From: Mesostigma viride
Taxonomy: Eukaryota > Streptophyta > Mesostigmatophyceae > Mesostigmatales > Mesostigmataceae
Direction of reading: 5' to 3'
NCBI GenBank assembly: GCA_009746045.1
Contig: RPFO01000016.1
Span: 1,508,420-1,553,419, forward strand
Length of the DNA: 45,000 bases
A model generated the notes under the pieces. That model was not told the DNA's origin, ran no database searches, and saw only the letters and a list, made by a program, of their open reading frames with translations. A program made the translations under genes and the position numbers. Position 1 is the stretch's first letter, and each line of letters starts with the position of its first letter. Below are positions 31,957 to 42,583 of the stretch, piece after piece.

Positions 31957-32249
31957 ATGAGGCGACTGGGAGACCATGCCGCAGTGATTTTGCTGCTATT
32001 AATCGCGACTCTGCACGTCGTATCGGGCGGGCTATCGTGCGACGAGCTAGTGTTGACCGATCCCGCCCCACCCATCGAATTGATCAGCCGGCAAGAGCTG
32101 CACGACCTGCCGCCGTTCTTCAGCACTTACGCGGCCTTTCACAGGCACCAGCTGCGCCGGCTGGCCGCCGATAGGAGCACCGGCGTGCGCGTCCTCGTGC
32201 TGTACTGTGAAACGGGCGGCTCCTGCGGGGGGCTAGGTATGCAACACGT

Positions 32250-32286
<37 letters not shown>

Positions 32287-35200
32287 AACTTAAGCGAATG
32301 AGATGCTGATAAAAAGAACACATCTCCGCAGATGGCGGAGAACTCCAGCAGCTGATGCTTTAGATGCGGCTGTAGGTACAGGTCTAGGTATGGTTCTAGA
32401 TGCAGTTGTAGGTACAGGTCTAGGTATGGGTCTAGGTATGGGTCTAGGTATGGGTCTAGGTGTGGGTCTACGTATGGGTCTAGATATGGGTCTACGTATG
32501 GGTCTACATATGGGTCTACGTATGGGTCTACGTATGGGTCTACGTATGGGTCTAGGTATGGGTCTAAATATGTGTCTAGATATGGGTCTAGGTATGTGTC
32601 TAGATATGGGTCTAGGTATGGGTCTAGCTATGGATCTACTTATGGGTCTAGGTATGGTTCTAGGTATGGCTCTAAATATGGCTCTAAATATGGGTCTAGG
32701 TATGGGTCTAGGAATGGGTCTAGGAATGGGTCTAGGAACTGGTTTACCTCCCTCCACGTGTCTGTGCACTGCCCACCGTGCAATGGGAAGCCACATCTCT
32801 CTAGAAGTTGCTTGTAATCTCATAGTACCGCTCATACGGTACGAGTGTGGTTTCTGGCCTGCGCTGGTAGTCTCATGGGTATGAGAGGAGGGGACGTTAT
32901 GGTGGCTGCCGTCACGCTGCTGCCATGGGGGGGGGGGCGGGTCTCACTGGTACGAGAGGGGGCGTTATGGTGGCTGCCGTCACGGTGCCCCTGGGGGGGG
33001 GGGGGGGGGGCCTCATGGGTATGATAGTACGCTCGTGTGGCCCCAACAGGACCAGGGGTGTCGATTTATTGGTTGTCAGTTATGTATTGTGACGAGGATT
33101 CTGTCACCTGCACAACAATTACTAGCCAATTACTAGCCAACAACTTACCTGTTTTAGTCATCATGATTTTGGCTGGTTGTAGATGCACCAACCAGCCTGT
33201 TCTGCAGTGACGCCGGTCTCTTCTGCAAGCCTCCCACGTACTCCATGTAATGAGTCTTCTGACTGGACTTGCGCTAGACATCATCCGCAATGTACCATCG
33301 CGCACCTACGCATGGGGGCTTGTCTCGTGCCGGGTGGGTGGAATTCAGTGCTGTGATGGCAAACTTGCCGGTGCTGTGAGCCGAGTGACCCCTCTGGAAA
33401 CCCTGTCCCACTGTCGACGGGATGCCGGCATATGCTTTATTCCTGTATTGTAGATCCTGTATGCTGTATTCCTGTACAGCATATCCCTTCATTTATCATA
33501 TCTGTATGCTGTGTTCCCATCAGCAACGGAATACCTGCTACATGATCTCCCAACGGAGTCATGTTATAATGTAATGTTTTTTTTCAGTTAATGCTCTATT
33601 CCTGTACAGTATATTCCGTGTGCTATGTCCTGGAATTTGTCATATCTGTATGCCTATCATATCTGTATGCCTAACATATCTGTATTCCGTGTGCTATGTC
33701 CTGGAATTTGTCATATCTGTATGCCTTATATCTGTATTAAATAAACCCACCTTCCCAACACGAAATCAAATTTCATAAACATATCTGTATGCCTTTTATC
33801 TGTATTAAATAAACCCACCTTCCCAACACGAAATCAAATTTCATAAACATATCTGTATGCCTTTTATCTGTATTAAATAAACCCACCTTCCCAACACGAA
33901 ATCAAACTTCATAAAGCCCCCCTTCCCCCCCCCCCCCCCGCCCCCTCCCTTTCTCAAAAGGATCTAAACTGCAGGCCACCTCTTCCTCGGCACGGCCATT
34001 GTGGTAAATCAACTGACCAAGTACTCCCCTCGGTCGGATCTTTGTTTGATACCCCTTTGCCGGGTACTCTTTTGATGCTACTAGTAGTATTTGTAATTAC
34101 CACCGTTTCAATCCCCAGGCGACCGCTTCCGGGGTGCTGCCAACGCTCTCTACCTGATTGCATTGCCCTTGTCTTCTCTGTCTCTCTGCTTACTGCCGTC
34201 ACCCATGCCTCACCTGATTGCATTGCCCTTGTCTTCTCTGTCTCTCTGCTTACTGCCGTCAGTCGTCACCCATGCATCACCAGGGGGCCGCTTCTGGGGG
34301 CACCCAGCTCAACTCATGAACTACTCAAACTTTCTTCTCTATAATAATATGTTGCCAACAACATGGTCCGCTCTTCACCCACAGGCGACCGCTTCCTGGG
34401 CGCTGCCAATGCGCTCTACCTCGCCCTCGCCACCCGCCGCGTGCTTCTCCTCCGCCAGTGGCCCGTGCCCCTGTCCGACACCCTGCTGCCCCGCGCCATC
34501 GACTGGCTGACGTTGGCCGAGTGCGCCCACCGCCGCGCCGACGTCGACGTGTACGCAAAAGGGGATGCCTTCAACGTCACCGCGCTGGTCCTACCGGCAC
34601 TCGGACACGCGAGTGTCGTGGCGGTGCGGGTGAATGAGCCGGACGGGTGGGATGATCTGCTGGCATCCCCCGCGGTCGCGCACGCGTTGCGGCAGGTGCG
34701 AGTGACCGAGGGGGATGTTCGCATGTGGGCAGCGCAGGGATTGGGGGGCCAGGGTGCGAGCGGGGGACACCTGGCTGATCACGATGTCCATGGCTGGCAT
34801 TCTCAGAATAGCGATGTCAGTAGGGGCAAAGAAAGCAGGGAGGGGAGCTGGTCTGACTTGGCGGGTGGCAGTCCTGGCTTGATGGGTGCCAGCGGCGCGT
34901 ATGGCCCGAATGCCGGCAGTATCTACGCCCCCCCCCACGGCCCCAAGCTGTTCGCGTGGGCGTGGCGCTTCCTCTTCCGGGAGTCGCCCGCCCTGGCGGC
35001 ATCCCTGGGCAAGCTGCGTGACCGCCTGGGGCTGTCGGCACCCCACTGCCCCGGTTGCCATGCTCTTGGCCAGCTGCCGGTTTCATCGCGACAGTCACCG
35101 TTGAAATTGCCAGTTTTACCGTCCTTGGCGTCATCGCAGTTGGCACTATCGTCCTCGGCGTCATTGCCAGCATCCTTGAGTACAAGGGTGACGGGGGACG

Positions 35201-37213
35201 GTGGGGTGGCATTGCCGGGCCAATCCATCCCTTGGGTCGGGGTCCACATCCGCATCGGGGGCAACGCGGAGGAGTTCACCGACGACCGTGTTCACGAGAT
35301 GGCCGACGTCGTCAAGTTTGCGGCATGCGCGCAACGGATGCGTGGGATCCTTGCGGCGCCGGGGGGGCTCGAAAAGTTTAAGTCCGACGACGACGTTAAT
35401 GGGCCATCGATGGCCCATTCAAAGACACATGCACCGGGGGGACGCGAGGGGGAGTTCAAATTGGGGGGGCTTAAGGACGAGTTCAAGTCCCATGGTGCGA
35501 TCGCCCATGCAACGTCTTCGCCCACGTGGGAGGCGACGGAGGCATCGAGCGGGGGATGGGGATTGGATGGGATCCGTTTGTACGTTGCGTCGGACAGCAC
35601 AAAGGCGATGCATGTGTTCCGCGACGAGATGTCGCGGGTGCATGGGGCAGACCCTGAGGGAGTCGTGTTCATTGATGACGCGCCGCCGTTCCATGTGGAG
35701 AGGAGCATGCGCGCGGGGACGGGCGTAAGTAGTATATCTTAGCTTGTACTACTATTAGCATTAGCAAACATGCAGGCGTGAGCACCATAGTTTCATTGTG
35801 AAGGCGTGATTGTGAGTGTAAGTATATCCAGGGAGGTAACGACATGAGGGCGTCAATTTTATTGCGACAGCTTACGCGTGCAGGGTGGTGAGTATTGGTA
35901 TGCGTGTGGAGAGGAGCATGCAGCATGAATATTCACGCCTGCCTGCATATGAATATTCTACTACTTACGCCCGCGTGCATGTGGGACGGGCGTAAGTAGG
36001 GGTGGTATATGCGAGCTGGCGAGGGTATCCATAGCCGTATGTGGGTCTGGCATATAGGGTATCCATAATGTATTACATATAGGGTATCCATAGCCGTATG
36101 TGGGGTGTGACTCCTAGTGGGAATTACATGCGCAGGGGGGGGGGGGGGGTTAGTAGTAGTAGTACATGCGGGCATCAGTGCTTTAAGTAGTGTGACCGTT
36201 ATAGTAGTATGCGCACAAGGACAGGCAGTAGTGTTTGCGTTCATGTTGTAAGAAGCATGCAGGTGGGGACATGCATGGCCATGGTGTAGCTGTGTGCACT
36301 CCTGTTCACAATTCGAACTCTCCCGCCTGCGCAGAGTATCTCCTTGATCATGCTTTTCCGTTCCTGTACCTGGGCCCTGTCGCGTTTCAGATGTCCCTGC
36401 GTACCATGTCACACACTTGGTAGCCACGTCCCGCCGACAAGCATGTCGCCGGTTTCAACTTGTAAAATACATGGCCTTCGCTGGTTGTCTCCTTGATGTC
36501 AAATAGAGAAACACGCGTTACCATGTGTTACCAAATGTTACCAAATGTTACCAAGTGTTACCAAATGTGATTCGCGCAACGTCTCACTTGTGCTCCTCTG
36601 TCCTCCCACCACCACCACCACCCCCACCCCCACCGGTAGAGTTTTCTTCACCCTCCCGCGCTGTATATAGATGTATGGCTTTTAGTTTCCTCTTTGTTGT
36701 TCGACTATGATGTAATGCTAGTTGTCTTGTTGAGTATCAAGTTGTAGCTATTGCCCTTTATGTCGACCCCTTACTTTCGTTAAGAGTCTTGTTAATGGGC
36801 CTTTTTACTAAACACCTTGAACCCGAATCCTGACCATGTACTGAATGTCCTCATCCTTTTTTTTTGTTGTGGGTGCCATGTCCCTGCCCATGCCACGGCA
36901 GCACCACCGCTACACCCTGCAGGAGGCGCGCGATAGGACCGTCGACACGATGGCCGAGTTCATGCTGCTCTCCCAGGCCACCTGCGTCGTGGCATCCATC
37001 AGCGGGTTCTCTCGGATACCCATTGATTTGTCCAGGGACTTGGTCGATGGCACACGCTGCATGGCGCACTTTGAACATTGCACCGACCAGGATATACGGC
37101 GGTCGCTCGTGGAACCGGTACAGTTGGAGAAGCCGGCGAGGCATGGGCTCAGAAAGAAGGCCAAGGACGCGGCTTTGAGGGCCGCGGCGAGGGCGGCTGC
37201 CGGGAGAATTTGA
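31957..37213 (+). CDS. Secreted/Golgi fucosyltransferase-like glycosyltransferase, three exons
   Basis: Exons 31957-32236, 34385-35724 and 36902-37213 (a second acceptor at 36923 is also in frame) join with GT-AG sites and matching phases to about 643 residues. The N-terminus is a signal peptide or signal anchor (residues about 9-24, AVILLLLIATLHVVSG). Exon 1 ends and exon 2 begins within CGGLGDRFLGAANALYLALATRRVLLL, the Gly-rich/R-L-G motif of GT-B fucosyltransferase-like families. Later come LFRESPAL, WVGVHIRIGG (donor-site motif), LYVASDS, a terminal 'HVERS', and in exon 3 TMAEFMLLSQATCVV..SGFS. This order fits GT37/GT11/NodZ-type enzymes, which transfer fucose from GDP-fucose in the secretory pathway. 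The exact donor is not established. Exon 2 has low-complexity Ser/Ala inserts (35060-35200). Confidence 0.72.
32254..32284. repeat. (GT)n microsatellite
   Basis: About 15 GT repeats, 18 bp after the exon 1 donor of the glycosyltransferase. Confidence 0.95.
32377..32745. repeat. 12-bp satellite (GGTCTAGGTATG), about 30 copies
   Basis: Tandem dodecamer with A/G/C variants in the glycosyltransferase intron 32237-34384. It is open in several frames (Leu-Gly-Met-Gly, Arg-Pro-Ile-Pro), but these are artefacts. Confidence 0.95.
33655..33915. repeat. 68-bp tandem repeat, three copies
   Basis: Units begin near 33722, 33790 and 33858 (GCCTT.TATCTGTATTAAAT, AAACCCACCTTCCC, AACACGAAATCAAA). Preceding 33420-33720 has looser CATATCTGTATGC repeats from which they may derive. 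Confidence 0.9.
34152..34271. repeat. 60-bp tandem duplication in glycosyltransferase intron 1
   Basis: ACCTGATTGCATTGCCCTTG...CTGCTTACTGCCGTC is present twice with a 60-bp period, directly after an echo of the exon 2 acceptor edge (34113-34156). Confidence 0.9.
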
Positions 37214-37985
37214 TTTGACACGTGCTCGCGTTATATAGCCATTCAATGGAGCATCTGTGCTATGTGATGATCTGTATTATGTCGTATTCTCTATTAATTT
37301 TTTACTTATATAATTTTCCCCCGTTACCCCGGCTTGATGCCCCTGCATAAACTGCCAAAGATTCGGGAGGCCAACTTTTTCACCGAATTAAAGGGGGGGG
37401 GAGGGGGAGGGGGAGCGGGGGGGAGGAGGCTGCCTCGACATGTACAATGCTGTAATGAGACTTGAATTAAGCAATGAGAAGTGCGCGAAGTGGACGGTGT
37501 AGGTCTGGCAATCATGCGATCTGGGAACAGTGATCTGGATCTGATGGGCTCTGACAGAATCATTGGAGATATAAGCAGAGCTTTGCCTCCAACCATTGTA
37601 TGTCAATAATAATGACTCAGACAACCGGCCGGCATATGTGCTGGATCGCAGGGTGAGGGTCTGCATCACAATTTTATCCTGTACGTCTTGCATGCCTTGG
37701 TGCTGGCCACGTTTCTAACTCTAGAGACGAGATGGGAATTCGGATTTGGTGTACCTAGCCACGTACCATGCGATCGATACACAACGCTGACTGGCCGGGC
37801 AGCCGGCTCTACGCGCGCGTAGCTCAACGTGTGTCGATCGCTGCATATGAGTCAAAATGCATGGGCCGGCCGGCCCGTGGGGCGTGCGGACCAAACTTTG
37901 TCTACTCATGCAAATTAAATATGTTGTGCACCGCGGCCTTCGCGTCTTCAACTTCCTCTCAGACAACTACCCTAGTCCTTCCACG
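37214..37985. other. 3' flank of the glycosyltransferase, nothing coding
   Basis: An AT-rich probable 3' UTR is followed by a G-rich tract at 37392-37430. At 37775-37850 there is an imperfect inverted repeat (GCGATCGA.ACACA with TGTGTCGATCGC) that may be a small foldback element. No gene was recognised. Confidence 0.4.
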
Positions 37986-38089
37986 GCGTTGGATCGCCAT
38001 GCGTCCAGGCATAGTTGTCTCACTTAATGTGAGTCATCTAACGCTTCAAGAATAATATGTATCAGTCATTACACATGGAGCTAGTGTGT

Positions 38090-38930
38090 TGTGGAATTAT
38101 TGGGGAGTTGGCTCCCTGACACCGCCGACGATGTGGACACCCGCATCGGCCTGGCCTGGGCTAGGCTTCGTTCGCTCAACACCTACTGGCGCTCCAAGGG
38201 CCTGGGCGAGCACCGCAAGCGCATGCATGCTCTTCAAGGTCCTCGTCCTCACGGTGCTCACGTATGCCGCCGAGGCGTGGACACTCACACCCACACTGGC
38301 AGCTAGGCTAGACGTGGCATGTGCAGTTTACAGGATGCTCCGACAGGTCCTGAACGTAGGGTTTTCCAAGCGCCCATCATCAGAGTCTTTGTATCAGGGC
38401 ATGCCTCGTATTTCGGACGAGATTAGACAGCGTAGGATCGATAGCATTTGTAGGACACCTTGCTCGCACTAGCCAGGTCGACTACCGCCCTTGTTCTGGC
38501 AGGCCCCCAGCGGCTTGGCCAGCCAGGGCGGCATATTCTGACCTGGCCTGGCCCCAAGCAAGGGCATTGCCAAAAAGGTTAATTGGGAAACATGTCACGA
38601 ACTACGTACAGATGTTGCTGGATGACCTACTGGTCCCAGCCCAGTTTGAATACCGCATCCACTCTCTCTCCCTTCTTTGGACTGCCATGCAAAACAAGAC
38701 GCGGTGGTAGAAGATTGTCAAGGCTCACACGCCCGACCCTGTGGGCAAGCCACCTCCCCCCAAGAGGAGGAGGCGTTTTGATGAGTAGGGTAGTTAGGAT
38801 TTTTTCTAGACTAGATAGACTAGAGTTAGGTTAGTTAGATATTACGCGACTCTCTCCATGCATTCCACCATCCATCAAGGAATATGTGCTACATGATCTC
38901 CCAACGGAGGCATGTTATTTAATTTAATTA
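38090..38930 (+). mobile_element. 5'-truncated LINE: reverse-transcriptase C-terminus plus 3' UTR
   Basis: One frame gives GSWLPDTADDVDTRIGLAWARLRSLNTYW. After a frameshift near 38225 another gives LVLTVLTYAAEAWTLTPTLAARLDVACAVYRMLRQVLN (38240-38360). This is the typical post-catalytic region of non-LTR reverse transcriptases. Further frame changes lead to MLLDDLLVPAQFEYRI, then ...KRRRRFDE and stop at 38786-38788. The 3' UTR ends CATGATCTCCCAACGGAGGC and an AATTTAATT tail, matching the minus copy at 7500-7946. The catalytic YADD part is absent. Confidence 0.8.
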
Positions 38931-38989
38931 CATGGAGTAATCGACCATGCTCATGCACGCGTGGTCAGCGCAGTCTATGTACATGTTTA

Positions 38990-40274
38990 ATTCATAATCA
39001 ACCATGTCACGCAGGTCCCCGAGATCGCCGCGAGCAAACGGCCACCATCGCGCGCTGCCCAACCTGCCGGTAGGGCCAGCGATGGCCCCTCGACTCGCGC
39101 CTCCTGGGCTGACCTGCTCAAGAGCCAGGCAACCTCTACCACCACCGCGCCATCACCACAAAGCTCCAGGAGCTGGAAGACGTACGCCGCGAAGCCGCCA
39201 CTGACCGCGCGACCGTCACCGCTGCCGGGTCATCCTCATGCGCATCGACATGCAGCCGGGGGAGACCCCAGACTCTCTTCTCGACGAGCTCATGCAGGAA
39301 CCGGCCAGCTCTCGGAGCGCATGGAGCTGCAAGGAATGGCACTGCAGGGCGCCTGCCCCATCCATGCACGGGACAAGGCCTGGCCCCCTCTGGACAGTGC
39401 ATGGTCCTTACCTTCAGCGACAGCCCGAGTTTGGTTCCTCTCTCGCCGCAAGATCGAAGATGGTGAACACCCCCTGGCGCGCTTCACCTAGCTAACGCCA
39501 CCCCAGCAGCAGCAACGCCGCAACCACTGGCCCGACTACATCCGCTACAAGACCAACCCCGAGAAGCCCCAAGTGTACTGGCGGGGCGGGGACCTAAATT
39601 AATTAAACCCGTGCTCCCGTTGGGGAGTCATGGAGCACCGAAGAGCTTTTAATCCCGGTATGTGCGCAAGCGGTTGCACGACCTCACCTGGACGCTGGAT
39701 GACGACCTAACCCCCGCTCAGCAACAGCAGCGACGCGACCTGTGGCCGGAATACCTCCGCCATAAGCAGGACCCCCAGAAGCCCAAGGTGTACTGGAGGG
39801 GCGGGGACCTGATGATCAACCACAAGATGTGGACGCCCCCAGCGGGCTAGAATAGGCAATAGCCCTAGCTTGTAACCATTGGAGTCACTGCCGCTAAGGC
39901 AGCCATGCCTAGAATGTTTGCCTATAGCTGTGCCAACACACCTAGTCACGTGCCGCCAACGCACGGTACACAACCAGCCATAGCCTTAGCCTAGTCCTAG
40001 TACAGCCATGCTACGCCCTGGCTATGTTCAGATTACTTGCCCACGCTATACTTGTTATGCTACGCTTACATGGGTCTTATTGCACCCACAGTTTGCCGGA
40101 TCGTTAGCGTGTCCGTTTAGCTAACGCGCCCGATTGCGGCTGTGGCATGCCTTTGGCATGAAGGAGACTGGGGGTCTCTGCCCTTTCTCCTGTAGTGCAC
40201 ACACAGGGATTAAAAGCACTTCGGTGCTCCGTGACTCCCCAACGGGAGCACGAGTTTAATTAATTAATTAATTA
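38990..40274 (+). mobile_element. Half-LINE (ORF1 only) with family C 3' end
   Basis: Frames across 39004-39600 encode ASWADLLKSQATS and, further on, RRKIEDGEHPL..QQQQRRNHWPDYIRYKTNPEKPQVYWRG. After a family C insert (39595-39660) the ORF1 C-terminus recurs intact: RLHDLTWTLDDDLTPAQQQQ...YLRHKQDP, VYWRGGDLMINHKMW, stop at about 39850. There is no ORF2. A 3' region of about 420 bp ends with the stem-loop and TTAATTAATTAA. The double occurrence of the DDDLTPAQQQ block suggests two nested or recombined copies. Confidence 0.7.
39595..39660 (-). mobile_element. Family C 3' terminus inserted in reverse within the half-LINE
   Basis: TTAATTAA, then CGTGCTCCCGTTGGGGAGTC, then GCTTTTAATCCC. Same as 24928-25070 but shorter. 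It separates two ORF1 C-terminal copies. Confidence 0.65.
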
Positions 40275-40275
40275 A

Positions 40276-40352
40276 TGTGCACAACAGGAAGAAAGGGCAG
40301 AGACCCCCTTTTCTCCTTCATACCAGAGGCATGCCACAGCTGCAATCGGACA
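40276..40352 (-). repeat. Reverse family C segment, tail to tail with the preceding copy
   Basis: GTGCACAACAGGAAGAAAGG ... GGCATGCCACAGCTGCAATCG is the reverse complement of 40130-40205, with the stem-loop and TTAA tract between. The pair forms an imperfect fold-back of about 75 bp arms. Confidence 0.75.
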
Positions 40353-40506
40353 CGATAGACGATCCGACAAGTTCTGTGGCCGGTGCAATAAGACCCATGT
40401 GAGCATATTCTGAGACTTGTAAGATTGAGCATATCATTATTGTAAGGAGCATGGGCAAGTAATCTGATCATAGCCAGGGCGTAGCCATGGCTGTACATGC
40501 ATGCGA

Positions 40507-40554
40507 TCCTCTACATGACCTGGGCCCACTTTTGGGCCCAGGTCATGTAGAGGA
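40507..40554. repeat. Perfect 22-bp fold-back with 4-nt loop
   Basis: Arms 40507-40528 and 40533-40554 (TCCTCTACATGACC/TGGGCCCA and complement) are exact, loop CTTT. It lies at the 5' edge of a truncated LINE tail, as expected from a 5' inversion during target-primed reverse transcription. Confidence 0.9.
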
Positions 40555-40725
40555 CAACGAACCCCCTCCCGTGGGGAAGCGCCCGCGTTTGCAGTACACG
40601 CGCATGGAAGCACGCCAGACAGGGCCCCTAGGGTAGAGAGCTTAGTCTAGAGTTGGCTTGATGTTGTAGATAGATTAGACCGGTAGGATTGTGTGTGTCC
40701 CCATCCATCCATCCATCGGGGTTAA
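40528..40725 (+). mobile_element. 5'-truncated LINE tail, family F, split by a DNA transposon
   Basis: Ends with a coding-like tail (GPGHVEDNEPPPVGKRPRLQ, stop near 40633) and a 3' UTR GATAGATTAGACCGGTAGGA, (ATCC)n, CGGGGTTAA. The rest of the tail resumes at 42444-42498 after the piggyBac-like insertion. The uninterrupted form is preserved in reverse at 42526-42660. Confidence 0.7.
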
Positions 40726-42443
40726 CCCTTAATTTGTACTGAGTCCGTTTTCGTGGCGCCAGTTGAACTCGCGCCACTCTAACGGACTGAGTTTGTGGCA
40801 GAACCAGGCGCCGCGCCAAAAATAATTCAACGGTCAAACCTGGGGGGATCGAAAGATCTAGATGTAAGCTTTGCCTGGCACTATTCAGACCGTACTTTGG
40901 ACAACTGGCCAGGGAGATATACTCAATCAAAGCTGGGGGGGTACCATGGTCAAACGGGACCGACGTGAATGAAAATAATTGACGTCCGCGGCTATGGCGG
41001 TGCAGGCAAATGACTGGTACGAGAGCATGGCTTGGAATTTTGAACTCAAATCTTGTAGTAATTATCCTTGAGTGTTATAAAGGTTATATCTCTGGCCGTG
41101 AAGCGTCTGGATGTGCGCAAGTATGTCTCTAGGTTCTAATCGGTGCGGCAGATCCTGTCAGCGGTCAGGCGGTGACAGTGCGTATGCTACCTGTTGTTCG
41201 GCAGCAAACGTCCATATATTTGCGCGTGGATAGACTTGCTACGTTATTCTTGACATGTTTTATTAGCGATGACGGCCAGGAAAGGTTCGAGGCTATGTCC
41301 GTGAGGTGGGAGTGATGGCTCCCGCACAGCAGGTAATCTGCGGTTTCGACCTGGTACGTATTAACGTGTTAGCGTTTATACATTACAGTACCAAGTCGTC
41401 CTATCGTTTATAAACTAGTTGTAGACATGTAATCGATGGTTTTTGCTTGTCGTTTTGTTGCTTTAGTGCTTGTACGCGTTCGCTTGTGATGGTTGGGGAA
41501 TACCACTATGTCACGCAGATTTTGGACCAGATTTGATTGCTATTAGCTGAGGCTTCAACGAAACCAGTGAAGTAGCGTTTGGTATTGTCTCTAAACATGG
41601 TGGGCTTGATAACGGGATGCTTTTCCCTGCACAGACATAGCGAGACAAGTGGTTTTCTGGCCAGCTCTAGGCATTGCTTCTTGGTTTGCTGGCCCAAGTT
41701 ATCCTTCTGCTTGTGCGTCCATAATGCATGCAAGAAACATGAATGGCCAGGGCCTGCTTGCATGGAAGCATAACCAGGTTAGTTCTTTTGTTTTTTCTAT
41801 CATTGCCAATCATTGGAATTGCTTTACAGTGTGTTGGATGCATTGATAATGTAGCTCCTTGTGAACCCGTTATACGCTTGGTTTGGGGCCTTGGCACAAG
41901 CTTTATACTTGTTGTATAGCATGATGTTGTGACTTTAAAGCTGGAAATGTGTTTGGGAATCCATGTGTGGCCATCTATGATGTTTTGTGCCACGTTGGAA
42001 TTGAATGCCTATACGGTAGTGCTAGCAAGACACCCCAAAATAACTGCACCCGTTATAACGGTCTGAGCTATTTTGGGCTGTATGCTAGCTAGCCTGTGCA
42101 GTTCTATGGCATGTCATGTTGTGAATGCATCTATGGCATGCCTGTGATTATCTTAAACTCCCCTCAAAGGGCCAGGGTCGGCAGATTTTGAGAAATGGTC
42201 CATATTGCATTATATATCTCTTGAACCCCATATGCACCGTACCCCCTTGGGGGGGGTGCTATTTATAGCAGCTGTGGGGCATAGATATGTGACCAATGAC
42301 ATGACCCCAAAGTTATTTGATATAAAAGCATCCTTGGTTCCAAGGGTGGGCCAGAAAATGTTATTTGGCTAGATACTCTCATACTTACTAAGATGCCCAT
42401 ACTCAGTCCGTTCTGGCGGTTCCAGTTGACACAATTGAAGGGT
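40726..42443. mobile_element. piggyBac-like DNA transposon, non-coding, flanked by TTAA
   Basis: TTAA occurs at both ends (40722-40725 and 42444-42447). The left end reads CCCTTAATTTGTACTGAGTC and the right end, reverse complemented, CCCTTCAATTGTGTCAACTG. Subterminal AACGGACTGAG motifs are inverted between the ends. TTAA target duplication plus CCY termini is the signature of piggyBac elements. The interior (1.7 kb) has no open frame above about 110 codons and no recognisable transposase, so it is decayed or non-autonomous. It contains repeat family E (40943-41405). Confidence 0.75.
40943..41405 (+). repeat. Dispersed repeat family E, copy 2
   Basis: Direct-orientation homologue of 14005-14570, inside the piggyBac-like element. 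Non-coding in all frames. Confidence 0.65.
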
Positions 42444-42583
42444 TAATGCTCCGTGACTCCCCAACGGGAGCACGAGTCTAATTAATTAATTAATCAATAA
42501 TCTGTACATGCAAGGGCTAATTAATTGATTAATTAATTAATTAGACTCGTGCTCCCGTTGGGGAGTCACGGAGCATTAACCCC
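42441..42583. repeat. 58-bp perfect inverted repeat with 27-bp spacer (two LINE tails tail to tail)
   Basis: Arms 42441-42498 and 42526-42583 are exact reverse complements (GGGTTAATGCTCCGTGACTC ... CTAATTAATTAATTAATCAA). Each arm is the stem-loop plus TTAA tail of a non-LTR copy. Similarity continues beyond the right arm (42584-42660) and, across the piggyBac-like insert, at 40640-40725. Confidence 0.95.

Noticed and set aside
32290-32884. Leu-Gly-Met-Gly and Arg-Pro-Ile-Pro repeat proteins of about 180-190 residues
   Set aside because: Frames of the 12-bp satellite in the glycosyltransferase intron.
36845-36901. ATG at 36878 as an independent gene start for the frame ending at 37213
   Set aside because: A T-rich tract and acceptor AG precede 36902 in the phase needed by exon 2 of the glycosyltransferase, and the encoded residues complete that enzyme's fold.
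37324-37596. Minus-strand frame ending VKKLASRIFGSLCRGIKPG
   Set aside because: Passes through a poly(G) tract, with no recognisable domain and no splice partner; likely chance.
41506-41993. Minus-strand frames of 85-108 codons as the piggyBac transposase
   Set aside because: No DDD-type catalytic block or Cys-rich C-terminus is visible in any frame.
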